A DNA stretch of 10,788 nt. Source: Acidimicrobiaceae bacterium. GTDB lineage: Bacteria; Actinomycetota; Acidimicrobiia; Acidimicrobiales; UBA8592. Made by a program: the position numbers and the translations under genes. The notes beneath the pieces are model-generated. The model was given only the letters and a program-made list of their open reading frames with translations, had not been told where the DNA came from and did not search any database. The stretch is from assembly GCA_002715405.1 (NCBI GenBank), contig PAZD01000004.1, forward strand, positions 1 to 10,788, in the 5' to 3' direction. This document shows, piece after piece, positions 1 through 7,619 of this stretch. Every line of letters starts with the position of its first letter. The first letter of the stretch is position 1.

Positions 1-57
1 GTTCTTGGCCAACGAGCTCTCACCCGTATTTTCTCTGAAGGGACCTCAAATGACTAA
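1..57 (+). CDS. C-terminal tail of probable FAD-binding subunit (CoxM/XdhB type) of a molybdenum hydroxylase, partial
   Basis: The frame starting at base 1 is open for 18 codons and stops at TAA 55-57. It would be the end of a gene that begins before the window. The peptide contains VLGQRALTRIF, which resembles the usual end of FAD-binding medium subunits of the CO-dehydrogenase/xanthine-dehydrogenase family, where an Arg-Ala-Leu helix closes the protein. The frame overlaps the 2Fe-2S subunit start at base 50 by 8 bases, the kind of coupling seen between the other genes here. FAD, 2Fe-2S and molybdenum subunit is a common order for these trimers. The identification rests on a very short segment plus context, so it is tentative. 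Confidence 0.55.
   Translation, partial: VLGQRALTRIFSEGTSND
37..43 (+). promoter_or_regulatory. Ribosome binding site that fixes the start of the 2Fe-2S subunit gene
   Basis: GAAGGGA lies six bases before ATG 50. It supports that ATG rather than the in-frame TTG at base 5, which would add 15 residues not typical of the family and would overlap the upstream reading frame more deeply. Confidence 0.6.
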
Positions 58-556
58 GAGTGTAAATAATTACCTTCGGGTTAATGGATCAAGTTACGAA
101 ATCGACGACTCGTGGCTAGGGGAAAGTCTCCTATTTACTCTTAGAGAACGTCTTGGTTTATATGGGTCAAAAAATGCCTGCGAACAGGGAGAATGCGGAT
201 CCTGTTCGATTATGTTTGATGAGACTCTTGTCTGCGCGTGTCTCGTGCTTACGGGAAATGCAGTTGAAAGAGATATTCAAACAATTGAGTCTCTAGCTCC
301 AGATGGCTCCCTGTCGGTGATTCAACAAGCGTTTGTTGATACTGGAGCCATCCAATGCGGATTCTGCACTCCCGGTCTTCTCATTACTATCAAAGACTTT
401 CTTGACACCAATCCCGCACCATCAGATTTAGAAATTCGGGAAGCTATTTCAGGCAACCTATGCCGATGCACGGGATATGGAAGAATCGTTGAGGCTGTAA
501 ACCTTGCATCGAGAACACATCAGGAAATAGAAGGGGTACCTGATGACAACAATTGA
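50..556 (+). CDS. 2Fe-2S iron-sulfur subunit of xanthine-dehydrogenase-type molybdenum hydroxylase
   Basis: This 168-residue protein is the small electron-transfer subunit of a molybdenum hydroxylase and passes electrons from the Mo site towards FAD. The N-terminal ferredoxin-like domain (about residues 8-78) carries the plant-type cluster motif with Cys44, Cys49, Cys52 and Cys64. The C-terminal helical domain (about 85-155) carries the second cluster with CGFCTPG (Cys103, Cys106) and CRCTGY (Cys138, Cys140). All eight ligands are present, and the length is normal for CoxS/PucE-type subunits. The C-terminal cluster motif and the VCACLVL stretch resemble the small subunits that partner subunit D-type xanthine dehydrogenases. 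It overlaps the upstream FAD-subunit tail by 8 bases and the downstream catalytic subunit by 14 bases, so the three were probably co-translated. Substrate specificity is not set by this subunit. Confidence 0.93.
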   Translation: MTKSVNNYLRVNGSSYEIDDSWLGESLLFTLRERLGLYGSKNACEQGECGSCSIMFDETLVCACLVLTGNAVERDIQTIESLAPDGSLSVIQQAFVDTGAIQCGFCTPGLLITIKDFLDTNPAPSDLEIREAISGNLCRCTGYGRIVEAVNLASRTHQEIEGVPDDNN

Positions 557-2798
557 AGCTCAAGACGTAGCGGCCAAATCTGGGGTTGGTGTTTCAGCGC
601 AGCGACCAGATGCGGTACCCAAGGCCACGGGAGAATTTTCTTTTTCTAGCGATCTTTCGGCACACAACATGCTCTGGGGAAAGACTTTACGATCTCCGCA
701 CCCTTCTGCCCGAATAAAAAAGATCGACTACTCCGATGCACTCACAATCTCGGGTGTACATGCCATCCTCACGGCAGACGATATACCGGGTAAAAATCTC
801 TTTGGATTGGAACACGCTGACCAACCGGTTCTCGCACATGATCTTGTTCGTTATGCGGGTGAAGCTATCGCTCTTGTCGCTGCAGAACAACCAGAGATCG
901 CTGAGAAAGCTATTGATGCGATTAGGGTTGACTACGAAATTCTTAATCCACTTGTCGATAGTGAAAGTGCGATCACTGCTGACCCGATTCATCCCGAAGG
1001 TAACGTGATACGACACTTAGAGATTAACTCTGGAGATCCTGAAACCACTGGCGATATCGTGATTGAAGGAGAGTACGAGGTCGGGATGCAGGATCAAGCC
1101 TTCATGGGAACTGAGTCAGGAATGGCAGTACCTTCAGCCGATGGAAGCGTAGATCTTCATATTTCGACCCAATGGCTCCACTCAGATCGTGATCAAATTG
1201 TCGAAGCCCTTGGACTTCCGGAAGATATGGTCAGATTGACTTTAGCCGGTGTGGGGGGAGCTTTTGGAGGGAGAGAGGATGTCAGCATGCACGTACATCT
1301 ATGCATGCTTGCTCTTCATACCGGTCGTCCAGTGAAAATGGTCTACGATCGAAACGAGTCCTTCCTCGGCCACGTCCATAGGCATCCCGCAAAGATTTGG
1401 TACAAGCACCATGCAAACGTTGACGGTCGCATAGTTAAAGTAGAAGCGAGAATTATCTTAGACGGGGGTGCTTACGCTTCTACCACTTCAGCCGTATTGG
1501 CTAACGCCTGTTGCTTCTCCTCAGGACCCTACAAAGTACCTAACGCTATAATTGAAGGGTGGGGCGTTCGAACAAATAATCCACCTTGTGGCGCGATGAG
1601 AGGATTCGGTAATGTACAAACCTGTTTTGCTATTGAAGCCCAAATGGATAAAGTTGCGTCAGCCTTAGGCATCGACCCTATAGAACTTCGACTCCGCAAT
1701 GCCCTAGAAACCGGAGATCAGCTCATCACTGGACAAATCATTAAGGGTGTAGCTCCTGTCAAAGAAGTAATTACTTCGCTTGCGGACCACCCAATGCCAG
1801 ATCCAGCAATCAATAATCTACTGGCAAGACCTGGCGGTACAGGAAGAACCACAGATCAATCCCATGTAAAACGTGGTGTTGGGTTTGCAGTATCTATCAA
1901 GAATCTTATGTTTGCTGAAGGCTTTGATGATTCCTCTGAAGCTCTTTGCTCAGTTAACAATGGTGCTGTATCTATTCACACTGCTTGTGTTGAAGTAGGC
2001 CAAGGGTTCGTAACCCTCGTACATCAAATTGCTGAAAATGTATTAGGGATCTCTGATATAGAAGTAGTTCCTGCCGATACCTCAATCGGCTCAGCAGGAT
2101 CAACCTCAGCTAGTCGACAAACATGGATGTCTGGAGGGGCTGTATTGAAAGCATGCGAAGCTGTCGTGGATAATCTAATAGAACAACTCAATGAAGAGGA
2201 AGGAATCCGATACGAGAATTTGGATGGGACCCTCGTCGCTGAAGACGGCTCAAGGGCCACATCAATAGCTGATGCCCTAATCGGACGTTCATTTGAAGAG
2301 AGGGTCGTCCATCAACACATACCAACAGCCCCACTTGATGACAATGGGCAAGGAGATGCTCACGTTTCATTTGCTTTTGCGGCACATCGAGCAGTTGTAG
2401 ACGTAGACGAAGAATTAGGGCTAATCCGAGTCATCGAAATCGCTACCTCACAAGATGTCGGTCGTGTACTGAACCCCATACAAGCTGTAGGCCAAATTGA
2501 GGGTGGTATCGCCCAAGGACTGGGATTAGCAGTACTAGAAGAGCTCATTATTACTGATGGCGTTATACAAAATGCAAATTTCACTGATTACCTTCTCCCT
2601 ACTGCTCTTGATACACCCCCCATCGAAATCGCATCACTTATTGAAGAACCGGAACCGGGAGCGCCATTCGGGGCGAAAGGAATCGGAGAACCTCCCACAA
2701 TCTCATCAACACCGGCCATAGTGGCAGCAATTAGAGATGCAACTGGACTAGATCTATGGAAAGTACCGGTCCGACCAGAACATATAGCGTTGCCATAA
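543..2798 (+). CDS. Molybdenum catalytic subunit, xanthine dehydrogenase subunit D-like
   Basis: This 751-residue large subunit binds the molybdopterin cofactor and hydroxylates a carbon next to a ring nitrogen. The N-terminal aldehyde oxidase/xanthine dehydrogenase a/b hammerhead domain spans roughly residues 25-135, and the Mo-binding domains cover the rest. Active-site motifs are visible: GGAFGGRE (238-245), Glu272 in the DRNES segment before RHP, Arg353 in AMRGFG, and the catalytic Glu716 in AKGIGEP. Glu272 and Arg353 sit where xanthine dehydrogenases hold a purine. The CO-dehydrogenase signature AYXCSFR is absent, so this is not a CoxL form I enzyme. The overall pattern, including QAFMGTE near 185-191, recalls actinobacterial and Bacillus PucD-type subunits. 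An AAGGGG ribosome site lies six bases before ATG 543. With the two genes before it, it forms a complete FAD/2Fe-2S/Mo trimer. Xanthine or hypoxanthine is the likely substrate class, but another N-heterocycle is possible. Confidence 0.9.
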   Translation: MTTIEAQDVAAKSGVGVSAQRPDAVPKATGEFSFSSDLSAHNMLWGKTLRSPHPSARIKKIDYSDALTISGVHAILTADDIPGKNLFGLEHADQPVLAHDLVRYAGEAIALVAAEQPEIAEKAIDAIRVDYEILNPLVDSESAITADPIHPEGNVIRHLEINSGDPETTGDIVIEGEYEVGMQDQAFMGTESGMAVPSADGSVDLHISTQWLHSDRDQIVEALGLPEDMVRLTLAGVGGAFGGREDVSMHVHLCMLALHTGRPVKMVYDRNESFLGHVHRHPAKIWYKHHANVDGRIVKVEARIILDGGAYASTTSAVLANACCFSSGPYKVPNAIIEGWGVRTNNPPCGAMRGFGNVQTCFAIEAQMDKVASALGIDPIELRLRNALETGDQLITGQIIKGVAPVKEVITSLADHPMPDPAINNLLARPGGTGRTTDQSHVKRGVGFAVSIKNLMFAEGFDDSSEALCSVNNGAVSIHTACVEVGQGFVTLVHQIAENVLGISDIEVVPADTSIGSAGSTSASRQTWMSGGAVLKACEAVVDNLIEQLNEEEGIRYENLDGTLVAEDGSRATSIADALIGRSFEERVVHQHIPTAPLDDNGQGDAHVSFAFAAHRAVVDVDEELGLIRVIEIATSQDVGRVLNPIQAVGQIEGGIAQGLGLAVLEELIITDGVIQNANFTDYLLPTALDTPPIEIASLIEEPEPGAPFGAKGIGEPPTISSTPAIVAAIRDATGLDLWKVPVRPEHIALP

Positions 2799-2857
2799 CA
2801 TCGATACCACACTCTCAAATGCAAGGTAACTCCAAAAGCAAAATGTAGACTTTTAAG
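2799..2857. other. Intergenic gap between two transcription units
   Basis: These 59 bases separate the xanthine-dehydrogenase-type genes from the next operon. I see no convincing rho-independent terminator. The only pairing is a weak five-base AAAAG (2834-2838) and CTTTT (2850-2854) with an 11-base loop. The right end carries the putative -10 element described separately. Confidence 0.5.
2846..2851 (+). promoter_or_regulatory. Putative -10 element (TAGACT) of a leaderless promoter
   Basis: TAGACT fits the TANNNT -10 consensus and ends six bases before the GTG start at 2858, so transcription would start at or next to the start codon. No Shine-Dalgarno sequence is correctly spaced for that GTG: AAGG runs into it directly, and an in-frame TAG at 2846-2848 rules out an earlier start. 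No clear -35 box is seen. The same arrangement occurs before the amidase gene at 9737. Confidence 0.45.
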
Positions 2858-4105
2858 GTGGGGCAGCTAAGCATAAATGGAAATCGACTTTGGGACCGGC
2901 TAGATGAACTAGCTCAAATCGGCGCGATCCCCGAGACTATCGGGAGTAGTCGATTAGCGCTTACTAAAGAAGACGGCCGAGCAAGAGACCTTGTAGTTTC
3001 TTGGATGAAAGATCTAGAAATGGACGTCACAGTGGATGGAATTGGAAATGTAGTAGGAGTTTGGCATGGGCCGAAAACTGATACAGCTTTAAGGCCAGTA
3101 ATGACTGGAAGCCATATTGACACTGTCCGCTCTGGTGGAAGATTTGATGGGAATCTCGGAGTTCTCGCTGGGTTAGAAGTAGTTCAAACAATTACTGAAA
3201 TGGGGGTCTCTTCTAGGCACCCGATAGCCGTCGGATTTTTTACCGGAGAAGAAGGCGCAAGATTTGCCCCAGACATGTTGGGTAGCCTTGTCTATGTCGG
3301 AGCGTTAGATCTAGAAACGGCCCTAAACACTGTCGGCGTAGATGGAGAAGTACTGGGTGATGAACTTGAACGGATCGGTTATGCCGGACGGGCTATGTGC
3401 CCAGGCGTTATACCTGAGGCCTTCATTGAACTTCACATAGAACAAGGACCAGTCCTCGAAACAGAAGGAATAACTATTGGCGCAGTAGAAAGCGTTCAGG
3501 GAATCAGCTGGACTGAAATAACCATCGAGGGACAATCAAACCACGCTGGAACCACGCCAATGTCGATGCGGCGAGACGCGGGGTACGTCGCAGGTGAAAT
3601 CTCAACACATGTTCGACAAATAGCGAATCAAATAGGCGGAACTCAGGTTGGAACAGTAGGTAAAATTGACTTACATCCCAACCTCGTAAACGTAGTTGCA
3701 TCAAAAGCATCAATGACTGTAGACCTTAGGAACACTTCGGAAATGATTCTCCGTGAGTCAGAGAGCTATTTAGCAACGTTTTGTGAAGAGATCTCCGAAA
3801 AAGAGAATGTCACGATCTCAAGCAAATCTCTTGCAAGATTTGAGCCAGTAGAATTCGATAACAAACTTATTGAGACGATCTCGTCTACTGCGGATAATTT
3901 AGGATTCTCTAATCGCCGAATGACATCTGGAGCTGGCCATGATGCCCAAATACTTGCGCGAGTCTGCCCTTCAGCCATGATTTTCGTCCCTAGCAAGGGC
4001 GGGCTCTCCCATAACCCAGAAGAGTACACTTCACTTGAAGAGGTATCTGCGGGGGCTAACGTGCTCCTTCATGCCATTCTTAATGTGGCAGGAGAATGCT
4101 CATGA
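2858..4105 (+). CDS. M20-family Zn-dependent amidohydrolase: N-carbamoyl-L-amino acid hydrolase / allantoate amidohydrolase type
   Basis: This 415-residue cytosolic metallohydrolase belongs to the HyuC/AmaB/AllC group, which removes a carbamoyl group from ureido acids, releasing CO2 and ammonia. The two-metal site is intact: His86 (GSHID), Asp97 (GGRFDG), Glu131/Glu132 (GEEGARF), His193 (HIEQGP) and His385 (LSHNPEE). The dimerisation lid carries His229 in SNHAGTTPM, and the substrate-contacting Asn278 and Arg291 are in place. Length is normal for the family. GTG 2858 is the only reasonable start, because a stop lies just upstream and ATG 2877 is out of frame. The gene overlaps the next by the ATGA at 4102-4105. 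Whether it acts on allantoate, ureidoglycolate, beta-ureidopropionate or N-carbamoyl-L-amino acids cannot be told from these motifs. The xanthine-dehydrogenase neighbours favour a purine-ring breakdown product. Confidence 0.88.
   Translation: MGQLSINGNRLWDRLDELAQIGAIPETIGSSRLALTKEDGRARDLVVSWMKDLEMDVTVDGIGNVVGVWHGPKTDTALRPVMTGSHIDTVRSGGRFDGNLGVLAGLEVVQTITEMGVSSRHPIAVGFFTGEEGARFAPDMLGSLVYVGALDLETALNTVGVDGEVLGDELERIGYAGRAMCPGVIPEAFIELHIEQGPVLETEGITIGAVESVQGISWTEITIEGQSNHAGTTPMSMRRDAGYVAGEISTHVRQIANQIGGTQVGTVGKIDLHPNLVNVVASKASMTVDLRNTSEMILRESESYLATFCEEISEKENVTISSKSLARFEPVEFDNKLIETISSTADNLGFSNRRMTSGAGHDAQILARVCPSAMIFVPSKGGLSHNPEEYTSLEEVSAGANVLLHAILNVAGECS
4090..4095 (+). promoter_or_regulatory. 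Ribosome binding site choosing ATG 4102
   Basis: AGGAGA stands six bases before ATG 4102 but directly abuts ATG 4096. The proper spacing, and the ATGA stop-start overlap with the preceding gene, favour 4102 as the start of the D-carbamoylase-type gene. Confidence 0.7.
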
Positions 4106-5043
4106 GTGGCCGAAAACTTCGAATAGCTGTCGGACAGCTTGGACCTATAACAAAGGAAGAAACCCGCGATAAAGTCGTTGACCGCTTGTTATCGCTTCTA
4201 CACCAAGCCAATGATGCTGAGGTTGATCTTATTGTTTATCCTGAACTAGCTTTAACAACCTTTTTCCCGCGATGGTTTATCGAAGACCAATCGGCAATAG
4301 ATAGTTTCTTTGAAACAGAAATGCCCGGACCCGCAACGCAAAGACTCTTCGAGGCAGCAAAAGACTTTGGTATCGGTTTCTCCCTAGGCTACGCAGAGCT
4401 GACACCCGATGGCCACAGGTACAACACTCAGATTCTCGTAGAACGCGACGGTGCGATAGTTGGGAAATATCGAAAAGTTCATCTGCCAGGTCATGAAGAT
4501 CATGAAACATGGAGGGAATTCCAGCATCTTGAGAGGCGCTATTTCGAAGCGGGATCTGACTTTACTACTTGGAATGCATTTGGAGGAGTGGTAGGTATGG
4601 CGATCTGTAATGACAGACGATGGCCAGAGACATACCGCTGCCTCGCATTGGGAGGAGCAGAACTTATACTCATCGGGTACAACACCCCATTGCATTATGC
4701 ACCTGACCCATCACAGGATGCTTTAGCTGGGTTTCACAATCACCTCGTAATGCAATCAGGAGCTTACCAAAATGGTTGTTTCGTCGTGGGAGTAGCTAAA
4801 GGAGGAGTAGAGGAAGGGGTCGCATCACTGGCCGAAAGCTGTGTCATTGCTCCGTCTGGAGAAATTTTAGCCGTGACTACCCATTCGGGTGACGAATTAG
4901 CTTTTGCCGATATCGATCTTGACGCCTGCGATAGCTACAAAAACACTCTTTTTGACTTTAATCGCTATAGACGGCCGGAGGCATACAGCGCCATTACTGA
5001 TCAAAAGGGTAGAATAACGCCTGCGGAAGAGGTGAACGATTAA
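4102..5043 (+). CDS. N-carbamoyl-D-amino acid hydrolase-like carbon-nitrogen hydrolase
   Basis: This 313-residue member of the nitrilase superfamily closely resembles N-carbamoyl-D-amino acid hydrolase (DCase) of Agrobacterium, which cleaves the carbamoyl group from N-carbamoyl-D-amino acids. Shared blocks include the early AVGQLGPI, the PELALTTFFPRW block, ETEMPGP, KYRKVHLPGH, FQHLE and ICNDRRWPE. The catalytic triad is Glu48, Lys125 and Cys169. DCase residues that hold the substrate carboxylate and active-site geometry also appear kept: His127, His142, Asn170, Arg172 and Arg173. This points to an alpha-ureido acid substrate rather than a nitrile or simple amide. The start at 4102 is chosen over 4096 because of ribosome-site spacing. 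The gene overlaps the M20 hydrolase by ATGA and meets the next gene by TAATG (5041-5045). The real substrate could be a purine-derived ureido acid, since no hydantoinase is visible here. Confidence 0.9.
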   Translation: MSGRKLRIAVGQLGPITKEETRDKVVDRLLSLLHQANDAEVDLIVYPELALTTFFPRWFIEDQSAIDSFFETEMPGPATQRLFEAAKDFGIGFSLGYAELTPDGHRYNTQILVERDGAIVGKYRKVHLPGHEDHETWREFQHLERRYFEAGSDFTTWNAFGGVVGMAICNDRRWPETYRCLALGGAELILIGYNTPLHYAPDPSQDALAGFHNHLVMQSGAYQNGCFVVGVAKGGVEEGVASLAESCVIAPSGEILAVTTHSGDELAFADIDLDACDSYKNTLFDFNRYRRPEAYSAITDQKGRITPAEEVND

Positions 5044-7619
5044 TGACTTCCTTTGAGTTGAATGGATCAAAAGTTACGGTGAAAGAAAGTCACCCTCACC
5101 TACTAGCTGCCCTACGAGATGAACTTGGGGTTCTTTCGCCCAAAGATGGATGCTCCCCAAGCGGACAATGTGGTTGCTGTACCGTCATCATGAATGATAA
5201 GGCTCGAATAGCCTGCCAACTCTCGGTTGAAAGAGCAGAAGATGCAAAAATCCAGACCCTAGAGGGGATCGAACCTGAAGAACTTGACCGCATGGGAAGA
5301 GCATTTGCTGCGTGCGGGGCGCTCCAGTGCGGTTTTTGCACCCCTGGGATAATGATTCGTACAAAAGTCCTTATAGATAAAAAAGGCGATAAATTAGAAC
5401 GCGAGTACGCTGCCCGCCATCTTGGAGCTCACCTCTGCAGATGTACTGGCTATGTAAAAATATTGGACGCCATGGAAGCCCTGGCACAAGATGAAATACC
5501 CGATGCCGACCCCTTGGAGGGAATTGGTTCTAGCGGCCTAAAGTATGAAGCAGAAGATCTCGCTACAGGCCGACGGCCATTCATTGACGACATGCAGCCC
5601 GAGGATCTTCTCCACGGAGCATTTAAACTATCTGATCATGCGAGAGCGGAAGTGGTTGCAATTGATACAACAGCCGCTGAATCGATTTCAGGAGTCGAAC
5701 GTGTTATTACCGCCAATGATGTTCCAGGAGAATTACGAGTAGGGCTAATCCATAAGGACTGGCCCATCTTTATTCCTGTCGGTGGAAGAACGAGCTATCT
5801 AGGAGATGTTCTCGCCCTTGTCGTTGCAAGCGATCGCGAAACTGCTCGAAATGCTGCTGAGTTGATAAACATCACCTACAAAGAACTTCCCATTTTTGCT
5901 GACCCTATTGCTGCTATGGACGCTACTGATGACGCAGTTTGGGGCTTGGATGGAAACATACTTTCAACGTCAACATACAAACGAGGTGATCCTGAGTCAG
6001 CTTTCAATGATTGCGATCATGTGATATCAGAAACATTTCAAACACAGAGAGTGGACCATGCTTTCGTCGAGCCCGAGTCAACTCTTGCAACTTTTGATGA
6101 ATCTGAAAATCTCTTTGTATATAGCGGTGGCCAAGGAATATGGGATGATCGAAACGACATCGCCCGAGTACTAGATATTGACCCTTCTGCGGTAACTGTA
6201 GAACTTGTATCGAACGGTGGGGCTTTCGGTGGTAAGGAAGATATGTCTAATCAAGCCCAGACTGCCCTAGCCGCATGGATTCTTCGCAAACCAGTTAAAA
6301 CAACTCTTTCACGTGAGGAGTCGTTTCTCATCCACAGCAAACGTCACCCCATAAAACTTGAATACCGCGCAGGATGTAATGCTGATGGGAAACTTCAAGC
6401 CCTTTCCGTCTACATGATCGGCGACTCAGGGCCTTATGCCTCTGTAGGGATGAAAGTTCTGGAACGAGCGGCGGGACATGCAAGTGGCCCGTACGTGGTA
6501 CCAAATATAGCTGTCGAAGCGATAGCCGTTAGAACAAACAACTCCGTCTGTGGAGCTTTTAGAGGCTTTGGTGCTAATCAGGCGCAATTTGCAATGGAAG
6601 GGGTGATGGACCGCCTCGCAGAAATTATAGGGATTTCGGGGTGGGAAATACGAAATAGAAACGTAATCTCTCCTGGTTCTGTATGGGGACCGGGGCAAAT
6701 TATGGATGATGGATCTTTAGGAGCACAGGCGTGTCTCGATGCAGTGCAGGATGCTTATGATGAAGCGATTACCGCTGGAAAATCCGTCGGAATAGGCCTT
6801 TGTTTAAAAAACTCCGGACTGGGTAATGGATTTAAGGAAGTTGCCAAAGCTGTTGTACGGTTTTGCGAGAATGGCCGTATCCAAGTCCGGCACTGTTGGA
6901 CGGAAATGGGTCAAGGAGTCCACACTGTGGCTGCACAGGTCGCTATTGAAGAACTCGGCGTTTCTGCCTCAGAGATTGACGTCATTGTTGATACCACAAG
7001 AGAACTGGGAGCGGGTCAAACAACGGGAAGCCGAGGAACCCTCATGGGCGCAGGAGCAGTCCGCGATGCATGCTTGAAAGCAATAGAAGGCGGGCGAGCT
7101 ATAGGTATAGATTACGAAGGGGAATACCGAATAGATTGGACAAATGCATTATCTGAAAATCTCGATAACCCTATTATCCACTCTACGTTTGGGTATGCCG
7201 CTCAAGTAGTAATAGTCGACCCTGAAACTGAAAAGATCGAAAAAGTTATCGCTGCTCATGATGTAGGTCGGGCAGTCAACCCTATGTTATGCGAGGGACA
7301 AATCGAAGGTGCTGTTCATATGGGACTTGGCTACGCACTCTCCGAAGGATTTCCTTGTGACGAGAAAGGGAAACCCAAAAATACGACACTTAAAAGCTTA
7401 GGGGTGATCCGCCCTAAAGATATGCCGCCTGTGGAGGTGATACTCGTCGAATCACCCGAACCTAACTCTCCATACGGGATAAAGGGAGTTGGAGAAATAG
7501 GACTAGTTCCAACAGCCGGAGCTGTTGCTTCAGCCTTCCATGCTTGCGATGGGCAATGGCGAAATGAGCTCCCTATAGAAAATATCTCAAATCGCGAAAG
7601 GTCTGATGCGTGGACCTAG
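5043..7619 (+). CDS. Fused 2Fe-2S/molybdenum hydroxylase, xanthine dehydrogenase family (selenium-dependent-XDH-like architecture)
   Basis: This 858-residue protein joins a 2Fe-2S module (residues 1-150) to a molybdopterin catalytic module (about 165-850) in one chain, with no FAD domain. First-cluster ligands are Cys37, Cys43, Cys46 and Cys58, with a Cys-x5-Cys spacing unlike the x4 of the subunit at 50-556. The second cluster is Cys96, Cys99, Cys132 and Cys134. The catalytic module has HAFVEPES (339-346), GGAFGGKED (392-400), Glu426 before KRHP, Arg507 in GAFRGFG, TEMGQG (620-625) and the catalytic Glu818 in GIKGVGEIG. The architecture matches the family annotated as selenium-dependent xanthine dehydrogenase and the E. 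coli XdhD class, but all cluster cysteines are intact here. AAGAGGTGA lies seven bases before ATG 5043. FAD could be supplied by a separate subunit, perhaps the one ending at base 57. The likely role is a second ring-hydroxylation step on a purine-like heterocycle. Confidence 0.9.
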   Translation: MTSFELNGSKVTVKESHPHLLAALRDELGVLSPKDGCSPSGQCGCCTVIMNDKARIACQLSVERAEDAKIQTLEGIEPEELDRMGRAFAACGALQCGFCTPGIMIRTKVLIDKKGDKLEREYAARHLGAHLCRCTGYVKILDAMEALAQDEIPDADPLEGIGSSGLKYEAEDLATGRRPFIDDMQPEDLLHGAFKLSDHARAEVVAIDTTAAESISGVERVITANDVPGELRVGLIHKDWPIFIPVGGRTSYLGDVLALVVASDRETARNAAELINITYKELPIFADPIAAMDATDDAVWGLDGNILSTSTYKRGDPESAFNDCDHVISETFQTQRVDHAFVEPESTLATFDESENLFVYSGGQGIWDDRNDIARVLDIDPSAVTVELVSNGGAFGGKEDMSNQAQTALAAWILRKPVKTTLSREESFLIHSKRHPIKLEYRAGCNADGKLQALSVYMIGDSGPYASVGMKVLERAAGHASGPYVVPNIAVEAIAVRTNNSVCGAFRGFGANQAQFAMEGVMDRLAEIIGISGWEIRNRNVISPGSVWGPGQIMDDGSLGAQACLDAVQDAYDEAITAGKSVGIGLCLKNSGLGNGFKEVAKAVVRFCENGRIQVRHCWTEMGQGVHTVAAQVAIEELGVSASEIDVIVDTTRELGAGQTTGSRGTLMGAGAVRDACLKAIEGGRAIGIDYEGEYRIDWTNALSENLDNPIIHSTFGYAAQVVIVDPETEKIEKVIAAHDVGRAVNPMLCEGQIEGAVHMGLGYALSEGFPCDEKGKPKNTTLKSLGVIRPKDMPPVEVILVESPEPNSPYGIKGVGEIGLVPTAGAVASAFHACDGQWRNELPIENISNRERSDAWT
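7596..7601 (+). promoter_or_regulatory. Ribosome binding site supporting GTG 7610
   Basis: GAAAGG lies eight bases before GTG 7610, inside the end of the preceding gene. It supports translation starting there. The next in-frame start, ATG 7640, is only four codons before the first metal-binding histidine. Confidence 0.55.

Noticed and set aside
5..49. TTG at base 5 as the start of the 2Fe-2S subunit, adding 15 residues.
   Set aside because: ATG 50 has a well-spaced GAAGGGA site and fits family length, and the extra stretch overlaps the likely tail of the upstream gene.
687..1016. Minus-strand open frame of 109 codons.
   Set aside because: It is antisense to the molybdenum subunit hammerhead domain, with no recognisable domain and no credible ribosome site; it looks like a coding shadow.
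543..2798. Aerobic CO dehydrogenase large subunit (CoxL).
   Set aside because: The AYXCSFR active-site motif is absent. The equivalent region reads CGAMRGFG, and the purine-type Glu and Arg positions are present; the same holds for the fused enzyme at 5043-7619.
2834..2854. Terminator hairpin in the gap after 2798.
   Set aside because: It has only five A/T-rich base pairs around an 11-base loop, overlaps the putative -10 element, and is not followed by a clean T run.
2877..2903. ATG 2877 as start of the M20 hydrolase.
   Set aside because: It is out of frame and reaches a stop after eight codons.
4096..4101. ATG 4096 as start of the DCase-like gene.
   Set aside because: The ribosome site directly abuts it. 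ATG 4102 has six-base spacing and forms an ATGA overlap.
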